From Chloroflexota bacterium (lineage in GTDB: Bacteria; Chloroflexota; Anaerolineae; Aggregatilineales; Phototrophicaceae): a DNA stretch of 48,536 nt. Where the stretch lies: the NCBI GenBank assembly GCA_011523705.1, contig WTGC01000019.1, forward strand, positions 1-48,536, given 5' to 3'. How positions within the stretch are numbered: the stretch's first letter is position 1; each line of letters starts with the position of its first letter. The position numbers and the translations under genes are program-made. Of this stretch, positions 32,919 to 41,342 are shown in pieces. A model generated the notes under the pieces. The model ran no database searches. It was given only the letters and a program-made list of their open reading frames with translations, and was not told where the DNA came from.

Positions 32919-33880
32919 CGTCGTACCCCCGCTGATTCATAAGCTGATTCAATTACGCGCATCACCGCCAATCCGTCTTCGCCGCTGACGAGCGGGCTGG
33001 TTTTGCCTGCGACGCAATCGAGGAAATGCGCCGCCTGCCGCGCGAAGCGATCGGGCGCGTCAATCTGCGTCTCGGTCCAGGCGGCGTCGTCCGCCAGCTG
33101 GTAACGTAATCCCGCGCTGGCCTTGTAGTCGATGACGGCTTGCCCCTCGCTGCCATGAATTCGCACGAAAGAGTCCGCAACGGGCGTCACCCAGCTGCAA
33201 TTCAGCGTGCCCAGAACACCACCACTGCTCCGCACCAGCAACGAGGCGCTGTCTTCCACCTTTATCGGCAGTGTGGAGGACAAGACTGCCTGCGCCGCTT
33301 CAATTTCTTGCCCGCTTAGCGCGCGGAAGATGTCGATGCTGTGCACGAGTGTGTCAATCAAGATGCCGCCGCCGGCGATTTCGGGGTCGGTGAACCAGGA
33401 GTTGCCCGCCCGCGCGAAACGAAAAGCGAAGCGATTCTCAATCTGAACCAGCTCGCCCAGCTTGCCGCTGCGAATTAGGTCTTGCGCCGTATTCAAGGGC
33501 GGGTGAAAGCGATGGCAAAAGGCGAATTGCAGCAGACCTCCGCGCATCGCGTCTACGATGGCTTGTGTCTCAGCGAGCGTTCGCGCTGGCGGCTTCTCAC
33601 AGAGTACGGCGATTCCGTGTTTTGCCGCCGCTTCAACGAAGGGAATCCGGAATTTTGGTGGCGTGCAAATGCTAACGGCGTCGGGTTGAAGCTGTTCGAG
33701 CATGGTTACGCCGTCGGTGAAGGCTTGGCCGCCGTATTCCGCCGCTCTCGCTTCTGCCGCGCCTCCATCAACATCGGCAATGCCGACAATCTCACAATGT
33801 TGTGATTCTGCGGCATAAGCGCGCAAGTGCGCCCCGGCGATCCCGCCCGCGCCGATCACCGCAACCCGAGTCTTGCTCAT
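32915..33880 (-). CDS. Gfo/Idh/MocA family oxidoreductase
   Basis: 321 residues. Rossmann motif [11 protein letters not shown] near residue 8, D37 after the second strand (IADVDG) for NAD(H), CEKPPART for the family lysine, and [14 protein letters not shown] with the D-x-x-x-H pair. AGAGG lies eight bases before ATG 33880. First gene of a two-gene operon with the TIM-barrel epimerase. It is only distantly similar to the oxidoreductase at 8683-9693. A -10-like TATGAT (33903-33908, minus strand) and the palindrome at 33921-33932 lie just upstream. Confidence 0.91.
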   Translation of the reverse strand: MSKTRVAVIGAGGIAGAHLRAYAAESQHCEIVGIADVDGGAAEARAAEYGGQAFTDGVTMLEQLQPDAVSICTPPKFRIPFVEAAAKHGIAVLCEKPPARTLAETQAIVDAMRGGLLQFAFCHRFHPPLNTAQDLIRSGKLGELVQIENRFAFRFARAGNSWFTDPEIAGGGILIDTLVHSIDIFRALSGQEIEAAQAVLSSTLPIKVEDSASLLVRSSGGVLGTLNCSWVTPVADSFVRIHGSEGQAVIDYKASAGLRYQLADDAAWTETQIDAPDRFARQAAHFLDCVAGKTSPLVSGEDGLAVMRVIESAYESAGVRR

Positions 33881-33920
33881 TGTTCAACCTCTGGCGCTAC
33901 AAATCATATGCGCAATTGGG

Positions 33921-33932
33921 AATTACGTAATT
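33921..33932. promoter_or_regulatory. Candidate operator palindrome
   Basis: AATTACGTAATT is a perfect 12-base palindrome, flanked by two GCAATTG copies (33912 and 33939). It lies over the expected -35 region of the oxidoreductase promoter, a typical place for a repressor site. No regulator gene is adjacent. Confidence 0.35.
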
Positions 33933-34060
33933 GACGTTGCAATTGTCCAAGACGCGGCACCGTAACTCTACGGTCTGAATATGCGGCCGCAAACTAGACT
34001 TATCGCAACTGTATGATAAGTGTCAATGCGCTCGCGCCACAATTCCATACACTCCAATGT

Positions 34061-34089
34061 TTGACATTGCACATTGATAATGCTAGTCT
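34061..34089 (+). promoter_or_regulatory. Candidate promoter of the small membrane protein gene
   Basis: TTGACA (34061-34066), 17-base spacer, TAGTCT (34084-34089), with TGC just before the -10. It would give a leader of about 150 bases before ATG 34246. Confidence 0.4.
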
Positions 34090-34245
34090 ATCGACAGTTA
34101 CGCTATCTAACTTGCGATATTGGCGAAGATTAATCGCCGAACGAAATTGACATTGAACAGTTTAACTAGGTAGCTAGGTAAATCTTAAAGTACACGCCGC
34201 CATGGATCAAAGCCAAGATCAGATAACATCGCTAGGAGGTCAGCG

Positions 34246-34461
34246 ATGACCGTTGCCGAGACTCCGCTGGAGACACGCGTCGGCAAATTAGAAACTCATA
34301 TCGAGACTGAACGCCCCCATTTAGCGACTAATGCTGACTTGGAGCGCCAAACGCGAATAATTCTTATGTGGCTCTGTGGAGCAGTTGTCGCGCTATTTGG
34401 TCTGATGTTACACCTCCACAATCAACAGATTGCACTGATTCAGTCGCTGGTTGGGGGGTGA
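34246..34461 (+). CDS. Small coiled-coil plus membrane-anchor protein
   Basis: 71 residues. Residues 1-36 are charged and likely a short coiled coil (ETRVGKLETHIETERPHL); residues about 40-58 are one membrane segment (IILMWLCGAVVALFGLMLH). The ribosome site AGGAGGT is close to perfect, unusual in this window, so the gene is probably real and well translated. The form recalls the hemolysin XhlA / phage-accessory type of small protein, in which a coiled coil precedes a single membrane helix, but no phage gene is near. Function unknown. Confidence 0.65.
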   Translation: MTVAETPLETRVGKLETHIETERPHLATNADLERQTRIILMWLCGAVVALFGLMLHLHNQQIALIQSLVGG

Positions 34462-34563
34462 AGCGGAATCGGAGCGGACTCCTACGTCACACCGACACCT
34501 TCCAAAACGGTATAGTGCTAATACCCGAAGCAGACATGGACTGAGGGCGGGGGCACGGTCAGC

Positions 34564-35424
34564 TTAGCCCTTCAATCCGGTCAGCGCGATGCCACGCACG
34601 AAGGTCTTCTGTGTGAAGAAGAAGAGCACAATCGTCGGCAGCATCGCCAGCGTCGAGGCGGCCATCATCAGTTGCCATTGCGCGCCGTACATATTCTGGA
34701 ACAGCTTCAAACCCAGCGAGATTGTCCAATCTTGCTGATTCTGCAAATAAATCAGCGGACCGAGAAAATCGCGATACGTCTGCACAAAGGTGAATAGCGC
34801 CACCACCGCCAAGGCCGGGCGCATCAGCGGGATCATGATATACCACAAAATGCCCAGCTCGCTGGCGCCGTCGATCTTGGCGGCATCGCTCAATTCCAGC
34901 GGGATGGTAAGCAGGAATTGCCGCAGCAAGAAAACGTAGAGCGCGTTGCCGAAGAAATGCGGCACGACCAGCGGCAAGAATGTGCCCACCCAGCCGAGGT
35001 CGCGAAAGATCAGATATAGCGGTATCAGCGTTACCTGCGATGGCAGCATGATCGTTGATAGATAAATGAGGAAGATGATATTGCGCCCGGGCCAGCGTAT
35101 TCGCGCGAAGCCATAGGCGATGAAGGTGCACGACAGGACCGTGCCCAGCACCGTCAAACCGGAGATGACGATCGTATTCCACATATAGCGCCAGAAGGGG
35201 ATATAGGTGGTGGATTCGCCGAAGTTCTGCCACTGTGGATTGGGCGGGAAGATCGGCGGTGGCTGCTGGAAAATCTCCAAATCAGTCTTCAGCGCCGTCA
35301 CAATCAGCCAGTAGAGCGGGAAGATATAGGCGACCGCCATGATGATCACGATGGTATAGGCGATCGACTTCTTGATCCGATCCTGCACGATCCGGTTTTC
35401 ACGCCAGTGGATGCTCGCCGTCAT
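34564..35424 (-). CDS. ABC sugar transporter permease, MalG type
   Basis: 286 residues, six membrane segments. The EAA loop is readable as ELSDAAKIDGASELGILWYIMIP-like text at about residues 175-200 (DAAKIDGAS, then PLMRPAL), the contact site for the ABC ATPase. MalG/UgpE-type inner membrane permease of the CUT1 group, which imports oligosaccharides or glycerol phosphate diesters. Last gene of the binding protein / MalF / MalG cluster, three bases after the other permease. No ATPase gene follows, so a shared ATPase from elsewhere must power it. Confidence 0.93.
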   Translation of the reverse strand: MTASIHWRENRIVQDRIKKSIAYTIVIIMAVAYIFPLYWLIVTALKTDLEIFQQPPPIFPPNPQWQNFGESTTYIPFWRYMWNTIVISGLTVLGTVLSCTFIAYGFARIRWPGRNIIFLIYLSTIMLPSQVTLIPLYLIFRDLGWVGTFLPLVVPHFFGNALYVFLLRQFLLTIPLELSDAAKIDGASELGILWYIMIPLMRPALAVVALFTFVQTYRDFLGPLIYLQNQQDWTISLGLKLFQNMYGAQWQLMMAASTLAMLPTIVLFFFTQKTFVRGIALTGLKG

Positions 35425-35427
35425 CGC

Positions 35428-36366
35428 TCAATCTTCCGCATGGTAATAGACCCAGCCGGCTGTCTTGAACAAGAAGACGGTGGCGATCAATACGATCATG
35501 AACAATATCCAGGCTTGGGCGCTGGCATAACCCATCTTGAATTGCTGGAAAGCCGTCTGATAAAGATACATCGAATAGAACATCGCCGAATTGGCGACGC
35601 CGCCGGCCGCGCCGTCGCGCGTAGCCGTCATCACCCAGGCTTCGGTGAAGTACTGGAAATAGCCGATGACGTTGACGATGATGGTGTAAAAGATCACCGG
35701 GCTGATCATCGGCAGCGTGATTCGGAAGGTCTTCTGGATCGCGTTGGCGCCATCCAACTCCGCCGACTCCAGCAGGTCGTAAGGCACATCTTGCAAGCTC
35801 GCCAGATAAATCAAGATGGTGTTGCCGCCAAACCAGGCGCCCATGAAAATCAGCGATGGCTTGACCCACTTGGGGTCGGTGAGCCAGCCGATCGGCGGCA
35901 GACCAATGAACTTCAGGAACTCGTTCAAGATGCCGAATTGCCCGTTGAAGATCCAGAGCCAGACAATGGTCGAAGCGACCACCGGTGTGATCGACGGGAT
36001 GTAGAAGATGCTGCGATAAAGCGACAGCCCCTTGATTCTTGTATTGAGCAGAAGCGCCATCAGCATGTTGAAGACGAGATGAATCGGCAAGCCGATCAGC
36101 ACCATGTAGAGCGTATTGCTGATGCCGATGCGGAAGACGCGATCGCTTTCGATCAGGAACTTGTAATTGTTCAAACCGACCCAGCGCGGCGGCTGCAGGA
36201 TGTTGTAGCGCGTGAAACTGTATTGCAGCGACTGAACGATGGGACCGATGTTGAAAACGAAGAAGCCGATGATCGCCGGCGAAATGAACAGCAAGCCAAC
36301 GATCAGAGCGCGCCGCTGCTGTTTTGTGAGTCGAGGTCGACGGAAGGCGAGGGTCATAGGTCCCAT
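35428..36366 (-). CDS. ABC sugar transporter permease, MalF type
   Basis: 312 residues with six membrane segments and the EAA loop LLESAELDGANAIQKTF, then ITLPMISPV. The short N-terminal extension is basic (RRPRLTKQQRR) and cytoplasmic. Pairs with the MalG-type protein. An ATG at 36357 is an alternative start. The 138 bases before it hold two strong hairpins and no obvious promoter. Confidence 0.93.
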   Translation of the reverse strand: MGPMTLAFRRPRLTKQQRRALIVGLLFISPAIIGFFVFNIGPIVQSLQYSFTRYNILQPPRWVGLNNYKFLIESDRVFRIGISNTLYMVLIGLPIHLVFNMLMALLLNTRIKGLSLYRSIFYIPSITPVVASTIVWLWIFNGQFGILNEFLKFIGLPPIGWLTDPKWVKPSLIFMGAWFGGNTILIYLASLQDVPYDLLESAELDGANAIQKTFRITLPMISPVIFYTIIVNVIGYFQYFTEAWVMTATRDGAAGGVANSAMFYSMYLYQTAFQQFKMGYASAQAWILFMIVLIATVFLFKTAGWVYYHAED

Positions 36367-36387
36367 CCGCTCGTGGGAAACTTGTAG

Positions 36388-36408
36388 GGGTCAGCCGGCG
36401 GCTGACCC
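36388..36408. repeat. Palindromic repeat in the binding-protein/permease gap, copy 1
   Basis: GGGTCAGCC (36388-36396), loop GGC, GGCTGACCC (36400-36408), preceded by TGTAGG (36383). The stem has the same form as the repeats near 15664 but with a different arm sequence. Confidence 0.65.
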
Positions 36409-36464
36409 GCTATGACATGTTTCAAAAAACTGTGAACGCGATATTGGGATGCAACCTCGAAAGC

Positions 36465-36490
36465 GGGCGATTCACAGAATCGCCCCTACA
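36465..36490. repeat. Palindromic repeat in the binding-protein/permease gap, copy 2
   Basis: GGGCGATTC (36465-36473), loop ACA, GAATCGCCC (36477-36485), then CTACA, the complement of the usual TGTAG lead. It lies 14 bases after the stop of the binding-protein gene on the minus strand. Confidence 0.65.
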
Positions 36491-36504
36491 TGCAGCCCAA
36501 GTGC

Positions 36505-37797
36505 CTACATCATCGCCATGTCGAGCTCGCGTTGGACCTCCTCGGTCACGCGATCCAGCGCTTCCTGCGCGCTGAGCATGCCGGCTTTGACCGATGTCTC
36601 GGCTTCACCCAGGCGCGAATTGTAGAAGTCGTTCACTGGAATCTTCGCTGGACCAAAGGCGTTGGGACCATTCAGCAGGTCCAGCGCCAACTGGAAGCGA
36701 TGATCGCTGACGAAGCGCTCGGCCGTCGCCGCGCCCACCTTGGGCGGGATATTCTGGATATTGAAGCAGAATTCGCCCATGTGCTCGTCTTCGCTGAGCC
36801 AACGGATGAATTCCCAAGCCGCGTCGGGATTGATCACGCCGGTCGGAATCGTGAAGACGCTGCCGCCGAAGGTGGTGCAATTCGGGCGTCCGCCATCGGG
36901 ATAGGGCGCCGCGATCATATCCATCTCGAGATCGGGCGCGAATTTCTTCTGGAACTGGATGAACCATTCGCCGACCTGCTTGAAGCCTTCCTTGCCGACG
37001 AAGAAGGGGTTCTGCGTACTGAGATAATCGCCGAAGCCACTGGTGAAAGCCGCCACCTTCTCAGGACCCAGCCGCGACCAATAGCCAGCCATCCACTCCA
37101 GCGCCGCTACGTTCGCCGGGTCGTTCGCCGTAATGGTCCCGCTGTCTTCGTCATACAATCCGCCGCCGAAGACATGCGCCCACCAGGTGAGATTCGCTGG
37201 CAGCAAGCCTACACGCTCGATATTGCCATCGGCGTCTACGATCTCGAAGGCTTGCGCAACCTCGTCCAGCTCAGCAATGCTGGTCGGCGCTTCGCTGACG
37301 CCCAGCTCGGCCAGCGCCGGTGGCGAGAAAGCCAGAACGCGCGCGTTCGAGGTGCACATCAAACCCCAGAGCTCGCCGTTGTACCACCAATTCTCCCACA
37401 GCTGCGGGAAATACTCCGAGCCGTCGATGCCGGCCGCTTCGGCGTATGCGGTCAAAGGCGTGAGCGCGCCCTGCGAGGCGATCTGCACCAACTGATGCAG
37501 CCAAACTGCCGAGACGACATCGGGCGGATTGCCGCCGGCGATCGCCGTCAGCACCTTCTCGTATTGCCCGAAAACGGTCGTCATATTGACGTAGCTATTA
37601 TCGTGCTCTTCGTTGAACTGATCGACCAGGGCTTGCAGGGCGTCAAACTCGAAGCCGCTCCAACCCGTCCAATAATTGAGGAATGCTTGCTCTTGCGCGT
37701 AGGTCAAGCCAGCCGGCATCGCGGATATCGCCGCTGCCGTGCCCGCCGCCATACTCGCCCGCAAGAAATCCCTGCGTGACACTTTTCTCTCACTCAT
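36505..37797 (-). CDS. Extracellular sugar-binding protein with Tat signal
   Basis: 430 residues from ATG 37797, preceded by GGAGGAGGG; the longer frame upstream has no ribosome site. The N-terminus MSERKVSRRDFLRAS carries a twin-arginine signal (R8-R9) and a hydrophobic stretch ending near LTYAQ, so it is exported folded. The mature part is a CUT1-type solute-binding protein: FNEEHDNSYVNMTTVFGQYEKVLTA-like text in short pieces (QYEKVLTAIAGGNPPDVV), DYLSTQNPFFVGKEG and GGSVFTIPTGVINPDAAWEF. It captures an oligosaccharide or polyol and delivers it to the two permeases. Confidence 0.92.
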   Translation of the reverse strand: MSERKVSRRDFLRASMAAGTAAAISAMPAGLTYAQEQAFLNYWTGWSGFEFDALQALVDQFNEEHDNSYVNMTTVFGQYEKVLTAIAGGNPPDVVSAVWLHQLVQIASQGALTPLTAYAEAAGIDGSEYFPQLWENWWYNGELWGLMCTSNARVLAFSPPALAELGVSEAPTSIAELDEVAQAFEIVDADGNIERVGLLPANLTWWAHVFGGGLYDEDSGTITANDPANVAALEWMAGYWSRLGPEKVAAFTSGFGDYLSTQNPFFVGKEGFKQVGEWFIQFQKKFAPDLEMDMIAAPYPDGGRPNCTTFGGSVFTIPTGVINPDAAWEFIRWLSEDEHMGEFCFNIQNIPPKVGAATAERFVSDHRFQLALDLLNGPNAFGPAKIPVNDFYNSRLGEAETSVKAGMLSAQEALDRVTEEVQRELDMAMM

Positions 37798-37868
37798 GTT
37801 TTGCTTCCCTCCTCCTAGAGCTTGGTAAAATTGCGGATATCCATGTTTCCGCTGCCAGCCCAACGCTG

Positions 37869-37881
37869 TTGTCAGCGACAA
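37869..37881. promoter_or_regulatory. Candidate operator at the sugar transporter start site
   Basis: TTGTC-AGC-GACAA, a perfect inverted repeat, lies right beside the -10 box of the transporter promoter, over the expected transcription start. Such a place suits a repressor, for example of the LacI type. No repressor gene is adjacent. Confidence 0.35.
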
Positions 37882-37909
37882 TTATCGCTTGCATTCCAAA
37901 CTTTGTCAA
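37881..37909 (-). promoter_or_regulatory. Sigma70-type promoter of the sugar ABC operon
   Basis: On the minus strand: TTGACA (37904-37909), 17-base spacer, GATAAT (37881-37886). It lies 84 bases before the start of the binding-protein gene. Confidence 0.7.
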
Positions 37910-37932
37910 AACCGCCCCGCGCGTGTGACAAT
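37903..37932 (+). promoter_or_regulatory. Possible promoter of the histidine kinase gene
   Basis: TTGTCA (37903-37908), 18-base spacer, GACAAT (37927-37932). The -35 box overlaps that of the divergent transporter promoter on the other strand, so the two would compete for polymerase. Confidence 0.35.
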
Positions 37933-37971
37933 AGTGGCGATAGCCCCAAGCCGCCAATTCGGGGAGAGACG

Positions 37972-40128
37972 ATGATGACTTCCACGCCGGATCGCGACAT
38001 TCGCGACGAATTCATGAATATCACCCTGCTTCTGCTCGGCATCGGCTTGTGGGCATTGATCGTGGCTGGCGACCTCCTGCCCGGCAACCTGCCAGACATC
38101 ATCATGTTTGACGTCGTCATCATGATCGCAGTCTGCGGGCTCAGCTATTTCATCAAGACGCGCAGCTTCAACTTTGCCTGTTTCTTTTTGCTGTTCTGCA
38201 TCGCCTTGATCGCCGTCCAGATCTCCGTCGCCAGCGCCGACGCCGCCGTACTTTATCTCATCCCGACCAGCCTGATCGTCGCTGTCATCTTGCTCACGCC
38301 GGCTTGGCTTGCGCTCGCTCTATTGGCAGACTGCCTGTTTCTGCTTGCCTTTGCGCCGCCGGCCGATCTTGCCTTTATGCTTGTTTTGTCGGCGATCAAC
38401 CTGGTCAGCGTGGGCTTGCTCAAGCGTTATTTTGTCAATCTGCTGAAGATCAGCGGGGGCTTTCAGGATTACGCGGCCGAGCAGATGAACGAAGCCCGCG
38501 AGAGCCGCGCCAAGCTCGTGCTGATGTCGAAGCAGCTGCAGGAGTATCAGGAACGCCTGCGCGTCATTAACAGAAAGTTGGAGATCGCCTTCGAGCAGGC
38601 TGAAGAGTCTCGGTTGGCGAAGGCGCGTTTCGCCGCCAACGTCAGCCACGAATTGCGCACGCCGATCAATCTGATCGTCGGATTCAGCGAAGTGATGATC
38701 TTGGCGCCGGAAATTTATGACCAGCCCTTGCCCGCCGGCTACCGCGCCGATATTCAGGCGGTTTATCGCAATGCCAGGCACCTGCAGAATCTGATCAATG
38801 ATGTGCTGGATATCTCTCAGTTGGAGGCGCGGCGCCTCGCGATCGTCAAAGAGAAAGCCAACCTGCGCGACAGCGTGCGCGAGGCCAGCGACATGGTTGC
38901 CGATTTGATCGCCAAAAAAGGGCTTGCTTTCGAGATTGATGTCCCGGCCAATCTGCCCGACATGTGGTTCGACCCGGTGCGCATTCGCCAGATTTTGCTC
39001 AACCTGCTCGTAAATGCGGTGCGCTTCACCAGCGAAGGCGGCATCACGATCGAAATTGTCATTGATGAAAAGGAAGCGATCGTCAGCGTCATCGACACCG
39101 GCATCGGTTTGAGCGAAGCCGATATTCAGAATGTATTTGAAGAGTTTTATCAGGTTGCCCGCGATGAGGCCGGTGGCGAACGGGGCTCGGGCTTGGGCTT
39201 AACGCTGAGCCGCGAGTTGATCCGCTTGCACGGCGGGACGATGACGGTGAGCAGCGCTGGCGTACCCGGGCTGGGGAGCCGTTTTTCTTTCTCGCTGCCG
39301 ACCACGCAAAATCTGGTTGCGCAGATGCCGGCGAGCAATCCGCCGGGCAAAGCGGTCGACACGGAGAAGCGGATCCTGGTCGTCGGCGCCGATGAGGCGG
39401 TCACCGGTTTTTTCAACCGCTATCTGAAGTCTCACAAGGTACGGGAATGCAACACCGAAGCAGATGCCATGCGCGCGCTCGCCAAGTTTGAGCCGGATGT
39501 GCTTTTGCTGGCGCGCGACCATCGATATTCGCATTTGCTTGATGAAGTCAGACGAAGTTATCGCGGCTTGCATGTCGTAACGATTCCCACGCCCAGCGGC
39601 CGAACGGCGATCCGCCAGCGGGGCGTCCATGATTATCTGGTCAAGCCGGTCTCGCGCGCGATGTTGCAGAGAGTGCTGTCCCAATTTGGAGACGACTTGG
39701 TTTCAATCATGATTATTGATGACAACCGTGATATCGTGCGCTTGTTTTCGCAGACGCTGCGCAGCCTGGACGCCGGCTATCGGGTGCGCGCCGCCTTCAA
39801 TGGACGGGAAGGCATCGCGATGATGCGCAAGCGCCCGCCAGACCTGCTGATGTTGGATGTGCTGATGCCCGAAATGGACGGCTTTGAGGTGATAGCGGCG
39901 ATGCAGGCGGATGAGGCGCTGCGGGATATTCCCGTCATTCTGGTCTCGGCAAAAGGCGCCAGCGAATCCATCAGCCCCGATATTCACGGTGAAATTACGC
40001 TGAAGCGCAAGAGCGGCTACTCGCCGATTGAACTCGTAACCTGCTTACAAGCCCTTATCGATAGCCTTCGTCAGCCTCCCGATCTCAAGCTGACGGCGGC
40101 GCGCCGCAGAATCGAGACGCGCGTGTGA
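37972..40128 (+). CDS. Hybrid sensor histidine kinase with a degenerate and an intact receiver
   Basis: 718 residues from ATG 37972, preceded by GGGGAGAG. Residues about 17-155 form four to six membrane segments with almost no periplasmic loop, so it probably senses within the membrane or from inside. A coiled coil (165-215) leads to the dimerisation helix with H226 in NVSHELRTP. The ATPase domain has N347, DTGIGL (375-380) and GSGLGL (405-410). Receiver 1 (466-575) lacks the phosphate-accepting aspartate: the site reads PDVLLLAR with A514, though the lysine in YLVKPVS remains. Receiver 2 (577-700) is intact with D583/D584 and D629 in LLMLDVLMPEMDG. No DNA-binding domain. It stands divergent from a sugar transporter, which it may help regulate. 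Confidence 0.93.
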   Translation: MMTSTPDRDIRDEFMNITLLLLGIGLWALIVAGDLLPGNLPDIIMFDVVIMIAVCGLSYFIKTRSFNFACFFLLFCIALIAVQISVASADAAVLYLIPTSLIVAVILLTPAWLALALLADCLFLLAFAPPADLAFMLVLSAINLVSVGLLKRYFVNLLKISGGFQDYAAEQMNEARESRAKLVLMSKQLQEYQERLRVINRKLEIAFEQAEESRLAKARFAANVSHELRTPINLIVGFSEVMILAPEIYDQPLPAGYRADIQAVYRNARHLQNLINDVLDISQLEARRLAIVKEKANLRDSVREASDMVADLIAKKGLAFEIDVPANLPDMWFDPVRIRQILLNLLVNAVRFTSEGGITIEIVIDEKEAIVSVIDTGIGLSEADIQNVFEEFYQVARDEAGGERGSGLGLTLSRELIRLHGGTMTVSSAGVPGLGSRFSFSLPTTQNLVAQMPASNPPGKAVDTEKRILVVGADEAVTGFFNRYLKSHKVRECNTEADAMRALAKFEPDVLLLARDHRYSHLLDEVRRSYRGLHVVTIPTPSGRTAIRQRGVHDYLVKPVSRAMLQRVLSQFGDDLVSIMIIDDNRDIVRLFSQTLRSLDAGYRVRAAFNGREGIAMMRKRPPDLLMLDVLMPEMDGFEVIAAMQADEALRDIPVILVSAKGASESISPDIHGEITLKRKSGYSPIELVTCLQALIDSLRQPPDLKLTAARRRIETRV

Positions 40129-40165
40129 ACCAGACACTTAAAGCGTGCCGAGAAGGAAGCAGGTC

Positions 40166-41326
40166 ATGACAACTGAACTGGGATTGGAAGTCTTCCTTGA
40201 GGCGCATGTGGATCGGGTGGCCTGGTCGCGGGTTGGCTTGCTGGCCTGCCCCAGCAGCGTCGACTGCCAATTGCGCGGCAGCGTCGAGCGCTTGCACCAG
40301 CATCCCGCTGTGAATCTGGTCGCGCTCTTTGGTCCCGAGCACGGCATCCGTGGCGATGCGCAAGCAGGCAGTCTGGTCGCGTCCGCCATCGACCCGCGCA
40401 CGAGCCTGCCCGTCTACAGCCTCTATGGGGAGACAAAATCACCGACAGCCGAGATGCTGGCTGACCTTGAGGTCATCCTCATCGATCTGCAGGATGCCGG
40501 CGTCCGTTTTTATACCTTTCTGGCGACCGCGCTCTACGTCATGCAAGCGGCGAAGGCGGCTGGCGTCGCTGTGATCCTGCTGGACCGCCCGGCGCCAATC
40601 GGCGGAGAGCGCGTTGAGGGCCCGCTTCTTGAGCGAGATTATGCTTCCTTCGTCGGTCCTTATCCACTGCCCATTCGCTATGGCATGACGATTGGCGAGG
40701 TGGCGTTGTTGGTGAATGAGCGGGAGATCGGCTGCGACCTGACTGTAATTCCGCTGCGCGGATGGTCGCGGGCGATGTCTTTTGATGAGACCGGGCTGCC
40801 CTTCATCCCGTCGTCGCCCAACTTGCCGACGCTGGAGGCGGTGACGCTCTATCCGGGAACTTGCCTCGTCGAAGGCGCGAATGTTTCCGAAGGCAGAGGC
40901 ACGACCCGCCCCTTCGAATATATCGGCGCGCCCTGGATCAACGCGGAGTCCCTGGCTGATGAATTGAATGAACGGCCGCTGCCGGGCTTGCGCTTCCGGC
41001 CGGTCCACTTCAAGCCGACCTTCAGCAAGTATCAGGGTGAGCTATGCGCCGGCGTGCATGTTTACGTCACGGATCGCGACGCACTGCAGCCGGTGCGCGC
41101 CATGCTGCATGTTCTCCAGACGCTGAAGCGGCGCTATCCTGATGAATTCGCCTGGCGCCAACCTTGGAGTGATGGCGCCCGCCCGCCGATTGATCTGCTC
41201 TGGGGAAGCGACCGCTTGCGCCGGCATCTGGATGCCGACGAGCCGGTCGATTCGCTCATCGAAAGCTGGGAGCCTGGCACGCGCGATTTTGAGCGAGATC
41301 GCGCCGCTCACCTGCTTTATTCATAG
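40166..41326 (+). CDS. namZ: NamZ-like exo-beta-N-acetylmuramidase (DUF1343)
   Basis: 386 residues from ATG 40166 (AAGGAAG and AGGT upstream); an in-frame GTG at 40145 is less likely. Characteristic text: ALFGPEHGIRG, PVYSLYG, DLQDAGVRFYTF, GMTIGEVA, PSSPNLPT and VEGANVSEGRGTTRPFEY. NamZ removes terminal N-acetylmuramic acid from peptidoglycan fragments. No signal peptide is visible, so here it would act in the cytoplasm on imported muropeptides, or the family member has another glycoside as substrate. Starts 37 bases after the kinase gene on the same strand. Confidence 0.9.
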   Translation: MTTELGLEVFLEAHVDRVAWSRVGLLACPSSVDCQLRGSVERLHQHPAVNLVALFGPEHGIRGDAQAGSLVASAIDPRTSLPVYSLYGETKSPTAEMLADLEVILIDLQDAGVRFYTFLATALYVMQAAKAAGVAVILLDRPAPIGGERVEGPLLERDYASFVGPYPLPIRYGMTIGEVALLVNEREIGCDLTVIPLRGWSRAMSFDETGLPFIPSSPNLPTLEAVTLYPGTCLVEGANVSEGRGTTRPFEYIGAPWINAESLADELNERPLPGLRFRPVHFKPTFSKYQGELCAGVHVYVTDRDALQPVRAMLHVLQTLKRRYPDEFAWRQPWSDGARPPIDLLWGSDRLRRHLDADEPVDSLIESWEPGTRDFERDRAAHLLYS

Positions 41327-41342
41327 CTGCAGCGGCAAGGGA

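Larger units (their letters stand above)
33881..34245. other. A/T-rich intergenic region with promoters and a palindrome
   Basis: 365 bases without a gene, much richer in A/T than the coding sequence around it. On the minus strand, TATGAT at 33903-33908 could serve the oxidoreductase gene. On the plus strand there is a promoter at 34061-34089, a second TTGACA at 34147 without a clear -10 box, a direct repeat CTAGGTAGCTAGGTA at about 34166-34180, and AGGAGGT before the next ATG. I see no RNA gene or transposon remnant. Confidence 0.5.

Noticed and set aside
36490..37779. 429-residue open frame on the plus strand opposite the sugar-binding protein
   Set aside because: Antisense shadow; His/Arg-rich composition typical of reverse-strand reading of GC-rich genes.
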